Positions 58,291-64,000 of a stretch of 64,000 nucleotides of DNA are shown here, in pieces. The stretch spans positions 539,802 through 603,801 of the forward strand of contig NZ_JACHIR010000003.1 in the NCBI RefSeq assembly GCF_014203355.1, read 5' to 3'. Every line of letters begins with the position of its first letter. The stretch's first letter is position 1. The DNA is from Kutzneria kofuensis (lineage in GTDB: Bacteria > Actinomycetota > Actinomycetes > Mycobacteriales > Pseudonocardiaceae). The notes below the pieces were generated by a model that ran no database searches, was not told where the DNA came from, and worked only from the letters and a program-made list of their open reading frames with translations. The translations under genes and the position numbers were made by a program.

Positions 58291-61200
58291 ATGAGCTCTG
58301 TCCGCCCAATCGCGCTCGCGATCGCCCTGCTGATGGCCGCGGGCACGGCCCCGGCGATCGCCGCGCATCCGTCCGTCCGACCACATGCCGTGACATCGGG
58401 CAACGCCAGATTCGAGGTCCTCTCACCAACGCTGATCCGCACGGAGTACGCCGGTGACGCGCACTTCGTGGACGCGCCGACGTTCAACGCCATCGGGCGG
58501 GACGGCTTCCCCGCTACCCAGTACAGGACGAAGACCGTCGACGGCTGGCTGACCATCGACACCGGGTCGATGACCCTGCGGTACAAGACGGGTTCCGGGG
58601 CGTTCAACACGGACAACCTGCAGGTGCAGCTGAAGGCCGGCGCGCAGGACGTGACCGCGCGGCCGTGGCTGGTGCCGTCCTGCTCCCCCGGCGTGCTGTG
58701 CGAGGCGGAGAACCTGACGCTGAACGGCATCGCCGTGGCCAACGACCACACCGGCTACACCGGGCGGGGCTTCGCCGCGGGCTTCCAGGGCACCGGCAAC
58801 TCGCTGTCGTTCCAGGTCACGGTGCCGGCCGACGGCTCGTATCAGCTGGATGCCCGATACGCCAACGCGACCGGCGGCGACGGGCAGACCACCACCCGCA
58901 CGCTGACCGCCTCCGCGGACGGCGTTTCGCACACTTTGACGCTGCCGACGACCGCCGACTGGAACACGTGGGCGCTCGCGTCGACGACGTTCACGCTCAC
59001 GGCCGGCACGCACACCGTGACGATCGCCCGCGGCGCCAACGACTCCGGCAACGTCAACATCGACAGCGTAGCGCTCGTGACGCCAGGTGCGGGCTACCCC
59101 GCTCCTCCCCCGCCGGTCGCGAGCAACTGCCCGTACGGCGGCGTCTGCGAGGCCGAGGCCGGGACGTTCGGCGGCTCCGCCGCGACGGCCACCGACCACA
59201 ACGACTACTCCGGCGCGGGCTTCGTCGCCGGGCTGGGCACCGGCGCCAGCGACAAGATCCACGTGACCGGAGTGCCGGCCGCCGGGGCGTACTCCTTGCA
59301 GCTGCGGTACTCCAACGCCCAGTCGGCGCCGCGACCCGTGACCGTGCAGGGCACCTCGGTGTCGTTGCCGACGACGAGCAGCTGGGACGCCTGGCGCACC
59401 ATCGCCACGCCGGTCACGCTCGCCGCCGGGACCAATGACGTGACCATCGGCTGTCCGGATGCTTCGAGCTGCCAGCTCAACATCGACACCGTCGCGGTCA
59501 CGCCGAGTGGATCACCGCTGCTCGCGCCGCACGCTCCCCTGGGCGGCTACCGCCGTGGCCTCGACGGCGTGAACGGCTACGCGGTCACCACGCCCGGCCT
59601 GCTCTACCAGGACGGTTGGAGCCTGCTCGACGACACGACCTCGGCGCTCTACACCAACGGTTCCGCCACGCAGCGCCCCAGCCACAACGGACTCCCCTAC
59701 CAGGACGGCTACGTCTTCGGCTACGGGCACGACTACCAGCGCGGGCTCTCCGACCTGGCCAAGCTCACCGGGCCGTCCGAGCTGCTCCCCCGCTGGGCGT
59801 ACGGCGTCTGGTACTCGGAGTACTACGACCGGACCGCCGCCCAGTACGAGAACACCATCCTGCCGAAGTTCCGTGCCGACGGGGTGCCGCTGGACGTGCT
59901 CGTGACCGACACCGACTTCAAATCACCGTCCACCTGGGACGGCTGGGAGATGGATCCGGCCAAGTTCCCCGATCCCAAGGCGTTCTTCGACTGGTCGGCG
60001 GCGCAGGGCCTGCACAACACGTTGAACATCCACCCGAGCATCGTGCCCAACGACCCGCAGTACCCGCAGGCGCAGGCGACCGCCCACAACGGGCTGACGT
60101 TGCAGGGCGACAACTACGTCTTCGACTGGGGCAAGCCGGATCAGCTCAAGGCGTACCTCGACCTGCACCAGACGATGGAGCAGCAGGGCGCGGACTTCTG
60201 GTGGCTGGACTGGTGCTGCGAGGGCTCGTACTCCTCGCTGCCGGGCGTCACGCCGGACGCGTGGATCAACCAGCAGTACGCCACCGACGCCAACAAGCAG
60301 ATCGGCCGCGGCTTCGCGTTCTCCCGGGCGTACGGGTCGCTGCAGGCCGGCGGCTACAGCGGCCAGGCGGGATTGCCGACCGGGCCGTGGGCCGACAAGC
60401 GCAGCACCGTGCACTTCACCGGCGACACCACGTCCAACTGGACCGTGCTGAAGTGGGAGGTCGGCTACACCCCCGGCGAGTCGGCCTCGACCGGGCTGTC
60501 CGCCGTCAGCCACGACATCGGCGGCTTCAACAACGACGGCACGCAGGCCGCCGGTTCGGAACCCGGCAGCACCAAGGAGGCCGACGACCTCTACGCCCGC
60601 TGGGTGCAGCTCGGCACGTTCCAGCCGATCGACCGCCTGCACAGCAACCACAGTGACCGCCTGCCCTGGCAGTACGGCACCGACGCCAAGAACTCCGCCG
60701 AGAAGTTCCTCAACCTGCGGGAAAACCTCGTGCCGTACACGTACACCTTGGCGCAGCAGGCCAACGCCACTGGCATCCCCGTCGTGCGGCCCTTGTATCT
60801 CCAGTACCCGGATTCGCAGGACGCCTACGCCCAGGACGGCGCCGAGTACCTCTACGGCCCCGATGTGCTGGTCGCCCCGGTGACCACTCCGGGCAGTACC
60901 GCCACCACCTCCGTCTGGTTCCCGCCCGGCAGCAGTTGGACGGACTACCTCACGGGCAAGACCTACGCCGGCGGCACCACCCAGGACGTGACCACGGACC
61001 TCAGCACCATGCCCGTGTTCGTTCGCTCCGGCGGCATCGTGACCACTCGCAGCGGGAACGTCGCCAACGACGTGCAGAACCCGTTGTCCCGCGCCACGGT
61101 CACGGTCGCCGGCGGTGCCAATGGGCAGACGTCGCTGTACGAGGACAACGGCACCGACGCCAGCCGGAGCTCCTCGACGCCGATCCGCTTCACCGGTCAG

Positions 61201-61413
61201 CAGGTGACCATCGGCCCGGCCGTCGGCAGCTTCCCCGGCCAGGTCACGCAACGGCAGTGGACCGTGGCGTTCACCAACGCTTCGGCGCCCACGTCCGTGA
61301 CGGTCAACGGCCGCTCGGTCAGCACGTGGACGTGGGACGCCACCCGGCGGACCATCACCGTCACCACGCCCACGCAGTCCACCGGTCAGCCACTGGTCGT
61401 CTCCTACCGCTAG
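58291..61413 (+). CDS. Secreted GH31 family glycosidase with two CBM35-like modules
   Basis: 1040 residues. Signal peptide SVRPIALAIALLMAAGTAPA with AIAA cleavage. The GH31 N-terminal domain (from about 40) is interrupted by two carbohydrate-binding modules of the CBM35 type (about 132-270, CEAENLTLNG; about 285-410, CEAEAGTFGG), then resumes at APLGGYRRGLDGVNGYAV and enters the catalytic barrel. Nucleophile Asp640 in FWWLDWCCEG and acid/base Asp712 in HFTGDTTSNW; C-terminal beta domains follow. Alpha-glucosidase, alpha-xylosidase or related activity; not resolvable. ATG at 58291 with GAGGAG. Convergent with the beta-helix gene. Confidence 0.9.
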   Translation: MSSVRPIALAIALLMAAGTAPAIAAHPSVRPHAVTSGNARFEVLSPTLIRTEYAGDAHFVDAPTFNAIGRDGFPATQYRTKTVDGWLTIDTGSMTLRYKTGSGAFNTDNLQVQLKAGAQDVTARPWLVPSCSPGVLCEAENLTLNGIAVANDHTGYTGRGFAAGFQGTGNSLSFQVTVPADGSYQLDARYANATGGDGQTTTRTLTASADGVSHTLTLPTTADWNTWALASTTFTLTAGTHTVTIARGANDSGNVNIDSVALVTPGAGYPAPPPPVASNCPYGGVCEAEAGTFGGSAATATDHNDYSGAGFVAGLGTGASDKIHVTGVPAAGAYSLQLRYSNAQSAPRPVTVQGTSVSLPTTSSWDAWRTIATPVTLAAGTNDVTIGCPDASSCQLNIDTVAVTPSGSPLLAPHAPLGGYRRGLDGVNGYAVTTPGLLYQDGWSLLDDTTSALYTNGSATQRPSHNGLPYQDGYVFGYGHDYQRGLSDLAKLTGPSELLPRWAYGVWYSEYYDRTAAQYENTILPKFRADGVPLDVLVTDTDFKSPSTWDGWEMDPAKFPDPKAFFDWSAAQGLHNTLNIHPSIVPNDPQYPQAQATAHNGLTLQGDNYVFDWGKPDQLKAYLDLHQTMEQQGADFWWLDWCCEGSYSSLPGVTPDAWINQQYATDANKQIGRGFAFSRAYGSLQAGGYSGQAGLPTGPWADKRSTVHFTGDTTSNWTVLKWEVGYTPGESASTGLSAVSHDIGGFNNDGTQAAGSEPGSTKEADDLYARWVQLGTFQPIDRLHSNHSDRLPWQYGTDAKNSAEKFLNLRENLVPYTYTLAQQANATGIPVVRPLYLQYPDSQDAYAQDGAEYLYGPDVLVAPVTTPGSTATTSVWFPPGSSWTDYLTGKTYAGGTTQDVTTDLSTMPVFVRSGGIVTTRSGNVANDVQNPLSRATVTVAGGANGQTSLYEDNGTDASRSSSTPIRFTGQQVTIGPAVGSFPGQVTQRQWTVAFTNASAPTSVTVNGRSVSTWTWDATRRTITVTTPTQSTGQPLVVSYR

Positions 61414-61429
61414 CCACGTCCAACCCCGG

Positions 61430-61535
61430 CGAGTCCCGCTCTCAGGCACACCGAATGTCGGTTTCGGACAGTTCTGAGCCTGGAGTCTCAGTTCTGCTCG
61501 AAACCGGCATTCGGTGTGCCGCTGAGCGGGACTCG
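61430..61535. terminator. Long imperfect palindrome between convergent genes
   Basis: Arms 61430-61466 (CGAGTCCCGCTC, then GGCACACCGAATG, then CGGTTTCG) and 61499-61535 pair with only about three mismatches; the 32-base centre holds a smaller CTGAG/CTCAG repeat. It lies between the GH31 and beta-helix stops. Likely a bidirectional terminator; its length and internal structure also resemble a dispersed palindromic repeat element. Confidence 0.65.
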
Positions 61536-61545
61536 CGGGGGTTTC

Positions 61546-63747
61546 CTAGTGGCGTGGTCCCGCCGCGGCCATGATCGCCTTGGCCGCGGCCGGCCAGTTG
61601 CCGTCGCTCACCACCGTCGTGTTGGTGATCACCACGTTGGTGCCGAGGTTCTTCACCACGGTGTTGTCGGTGAAGTTGTCGTGGATGGTGATGTCGTGAA
61701 TGGTCGGCGTCCACATGCCGACCCACCGGCCGGTCTTGTTGCTCACCACGTTGTCGTGGGTGTCCCAGTACGAGCTGCCCTCGTCGTGGTAGAGCATGTT
61801 GTTGTTGTTCGGGGCGTCGTGCACCCAGTTGCCGACGACAGTGCTCTCGGCGCGAGGATCCTGGCCGCCGAGCGTGTAGATGGGGCCGCCGTCGAGCAGG
61901 GTCCGCATCACGTCGTGGATGTTGTTGCCGAGGATGTGGTTGTCGCCGGAGTAGATGGTGCCGCGCCGGCACACCGCGAGCCCCTGCTTGGCCTGCAGCT
62001 CGCACGGCGAGGCCCAGCCCCAACCCCAGCCCAGCGAGATGCCGGAGTACGGCGTGTGGGCGATCTCGTTGTGCTCGATGACGGTGTGCCGGCCGTGCCC
62101 GACCCAGATGCCGACGGCGTCGTGGTAGTCCTGCCCGACCGAGGTGATCGTGTTGTCGGCGATGGTGGTGTTCAGCGTCATCCGCGACGGATCGGCCAGG
62201 TAGTAGTCGTCGACCTCGCCGACGGCCACTCCCCCGGCGCTGGTGTCGGTGATGACGTTGCGGGCGATGGCCGAGTTCTGCGTGCCGTCGGTTAAGGCGA
62301 CGCCGACATCGCCGAGGTGCGTGAACGTGTTGCCGGTGACGGTGATGTTCTTGCCACGGTGGATTTCCAGCGCGGCGGGCGGCCGCAGCGGCGCATGCGG
62401 TGCGTTGACTGCCCATTGCACGCCGGCCTGGTTGTCGATGTAGCCGACGTGCGTGGGCAGCGTCCAGGTGGTGCCGGTGAAGGTCAGGCCGGAGATGCTG
62501 ACGTCGTGCACCGGCCGAACCGCCTCCGGCGTCACCGCGAACGCGTCGACGAGAAGGCTGGCGCTGCCGGTGTTCGTCAGCGTGACGGTGTGCCGGCCGG
62601 GGCGGAGGTTCTGCACCGAGTACACGACCTGCTGCGCCAGCCGGACGTCGCCGTGCTCGGAATGCGGTGCGGCGTCGGGCTTTCCGTCGACGGCGGCCGT
62701 GAACGCTCCCCCGTCGGTGTTGGTCTCTCCCAGCACGTCGAGCCCGGTGCCGGTGAACGTGTAGCTCACCGACGCGCCGGCGGTCTGGGTGGCGTGCACG
62801 CCGTCCTGGAAGTCACCGAGCTGCCGGCCCGTGGAGTTCGTCCACGCACCCGCGTACGTGCCAACGGAATCATCGACCGGCTCGATGTGACCGGGCGTGC
62901 CGCTGGCGGAGATCAGCGTCTCCAGTAACGGAAGCTCGACATCGGCCTGGCCGAGGTTCTGGCCGGGCAACGGGATGTAGTAGAGCTTGCCGGCGTTCTT
63001 GTCGAGGTACCACTGCCCCGGCTTGGTCAGGAACTGGTACGCGTTCTCCACCCAGCTGACGCCGTCCAGCTTCGGCAGTCCGTTGCCGTTGAACGGGAAC
63101 TGCCTGTTGATCACGGCGACGTTGTTGTCCTGCCAGCAGTCCGGCCGCACGACCAGGTTCGAGCCGGCGCCGGCGGCGGTGATCGAGGCCAGCGGGCAGC
63201 GCATGTGCTTCCACTTGTTCTCCTGCACCACCTCCACGTCGCTCTGGTTGGTGACCTCGGCGAACGACGGATCCGGTGTGGTGAAGCCGGTCGCCGTCGC
63301 GGTGAAGGTGGCCGAGTTCAGTTCGGTGCGAGCCCGCTCCGCCCGCACCCCGTCGACGAACAGCTGCCGCGTGTCGGTGCCACGCGGCACCCGCGCGACG
63401 TAGATGTTCTTGGCGGGATCGGACAGCGTGAACCCGGTGACCCGCTTCGCGCCGGTCAGCACCGGCTGCTCACCCGGGTACGCCCGGATCGAGACGCCGC
63501 TCCGGTTCAGTTCGATCGTGTCGGTCAGCCGGTAGGTGCCGCCCCGCAAGTAGAGGACGGAACCGCTGTGCAGGCGGTCGACCGCCGTCGGCAGGGTGCA
63601 GGGCAGGAACCTCACGCAGGATCTGCCGAAGCCGTCCGGGGCGGCGTAGATCGCGTTGTCCGCAGCCGCCGTTGCCGGCGCCGCCAGGCTCGCAGCGGCG
63701 AGAACCGCCGCCGCCGCCGTGCCCAGAGCCAGCCGTAAGTGCCTCAT
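61546..63747 (-). CDS. Secreted right-handed parallel beta-helix protein (pectate-lyase-like)
   Basis: 733 residues. Signal peptide RHLRLALGTAAAAVLAAASL with APATA/AA site. Start of mature chain (IYAAPDGFGRSCVRFLPCTL, YLRGGTYRLTDTIELN) is the usual opening of beta-helix carbohydrate enzymes; an inserted beta-sandwich module at about 290-410 (VGTYAGAWTNSTGRQLGDFQ, SLLVDAFAVTPE) resembles a sugar-binding domain; helix coils follow (NITVTGNTFTHLGDVGVALT, HTVIEHNEIAHTPYSGISLG). Probable polysaccharide lyase or glycosidase. Three in-frame TTA codons (63736-63738, 62926-62928, 62293-62295; residues 4, 274, 485). ATG at 63747. Confidence 0.85.
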   Translation of the reverse strand: MRHLRLALGTAAAAVLAAASLAAPATAAADNAIYAAPDGFGRSCVRFLPCTLPTAVDRLHSGSVLYLRGGTYRLTDTIELNRSGVSIRAYPGEQPVLTGAKRVTGFTLSDPAKNIYVARVPRGTDTRQLFVDGVRAERARTELNSATFTATATGFTTPDPSFAEVTNQSDVEVVQENKWKHMRCPLASITAAGAGSNLVVRPDCWQDNNVAVINRQFPFNGNGLPKLDGVSWVENAYQFLTKPGQWYLDKNAGKLYYIPLPGQNLGQADVELPLLETLISASGTPGHIEPVDDSVGTYAGAWTNSTGRQLGDFQDGVHATQTAGASVSYTFTGTGLDVLGETNTDGGAFTAAVDGKPDAAPHSEHGDVRLAQQVVYSVQNLRPGRHTVTLTNTGSASLLVDAFAVTPEAVRPVHDVSISGLTFTGTTWTLPTHVGYIDNQAGVQWAVNAPHAPLRPPAALEIHRGKNITVTGNTFTHLGDVGVALTDGTQNSAIARNVITDTSAGGVAVGEVDDYYLADPSRMTLNTTIADNTITSVGQDYHDAVGIWVGHGRHTVIEHNEIAHTPYSGISLGWGWGWASPCELQAKQGLAVCRRGTIYSGDNHILGNNIHDVMRTLLDGGPIYTLGGQDPRAESTVVGNWVHDAPNNNNMLYHDEGSSYWDTHDNVVSNKTGRWVGMWTPTIHDITIHDNFTDNTVVKNLGTNVVITNTTVVSDGNWPAAAKAIMAAAGPRH

Positions 63748-63868
63748 GACCAGCGCCTTTCGCCAAGTCGCATGGAAGGGTCACTCGCGGCGGCGCCATC
63801 ACGCTAGGCAGGCAGACATCGGATGTCAAGAGCCCTTAAACCGCCTTGATTAGGCGATTCGCCCGTAT

Positions 63869-64000
63869 CTAGCGGCCAGTCATCTGATGATTCACCCTGG
63901 CCGCGATCGAGTCCATGATCAGCCGCAGCCCGTACGTGAAGTGGTCGAAGTCGAACGGCGCCGCCGTGAACGCGCCGGACTCCACCATCTCGGCCAGCGC
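63869..64000 (-). CDS. TetR-family regulator, C-terminal end only (partial)
   Basis: 44 codons to the TAG at 63869-63871; the gene continues beyond the window. The readable end, EMVESGAFTAAPFDFDHFTY then GLRLIMDSIAARVN, matches the last two helices of TetR_C-type regulators (the usual F..GL..ILDG pattern). It would be read toward the beta-helix gene on the same strand; the 121-base spacer is AT-richer, so that gene probably has its own promoter. Confidence 0.65.
   Translation of the reverse strand, partial: ALAEMVESGAFTAAPFDFDHFTYGLRLIMDSIAARVNHQMTGR

Overview
The window comes from a high-GC actinomycete: strong G/C bias at third codon positions, frequent GTG starts, ATGA/GTGA stop-start overlaps, two F420-type LLM oxidoreductases plus a deazaflavin-dependent oxidoreductase, and rare TTA (bldA-type) codons confined to accessory genes. 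A filamentous Streptomycetales or Pseudonocardiales genus fits; I cannot fix the genus from sequence alone.

Layout. 1-4205: enolase, a nitrilase-family hydrolase and a coiled-coil protein. 4211-28749: a complete-looking biosynthetic gene cluster for a pyrrolobenzodiazepine (PBD), a DNA-alkylating antibiotic of the tomaymycin type. 28811-29764: an APH-family kinase gene with an IS481-type element (29766-30870) inserted at its stop codon. 30885-43540: mixed accessory genes with many regulators (PadR, three TetR, XRE) paired with oxidoreductases, a pentapeptide-repeat protein, two small secreted proteins and an XRE-ImmA-membrane protein module. 43537-47880: an operon of two tandem glycosyltransferases, an amidohydrolase and an alpha/beta hydrolase. 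48055-57654: a secreted M4 protease, housekeeping-like enzymes, a lipoprotein, and a DUF6412-YidC-TPR operon. 57797-64000: an unrecognised small gene, a large GH31 glycosidase, a parallel beta-helix protein and the 3' end of a TetR gene.

How the PBD genes fit together. An A-T protein (24438-26255) should load anthranilate, and a C-A-T-reductase protein (19853-24394) should add an alkylproline unit and release the dipeptide as an aldehyde that closes to the imine. Anthranilate supply: class II DAHP synthase (18577-19800) and a fused anthranilate synthase (16706-18580). A-ring decoration: HpaB-type hydroxylase plus flavin reductase (14634-16719), an anthraniloyl-CoA-hydroxylase-like flavoprotein (27014-28156) and an O-methyltransferase (13918-14586). 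C-ring: tyrosine hydroxylase, DOPA 2,3-dioxygenase, gamma-glutamyltransferase-like protein, PhzF-like isomerase and F420 reductase (8682-13694), the same set as lincomycin LmbB2/B1/A/X/Y. There is no LmbW-like C-methyltransferase, so a two-carbon (ethylidene-type) side chain is predicted. Self-protection: a UvrA-like ATPase (6267-8570). A MarR regulator (28267-28749) and four matching 22-bp palindromic sites at 8590, 13891, 26658 and 28198 suggest one regulon for the whole cluster; two TTA codons in the large NRPS gene add possible bldA control.

The most rewarding places for follow-up are the MarR-type regulon, the flavin amine oxidase/4-OT pair at the cluster edge, the degenerate carrier-like N-terminus of the large NRPS, the XRE-ImmA-DUF6545 module, and the paired 20-bp repeats abutting two stop codons.
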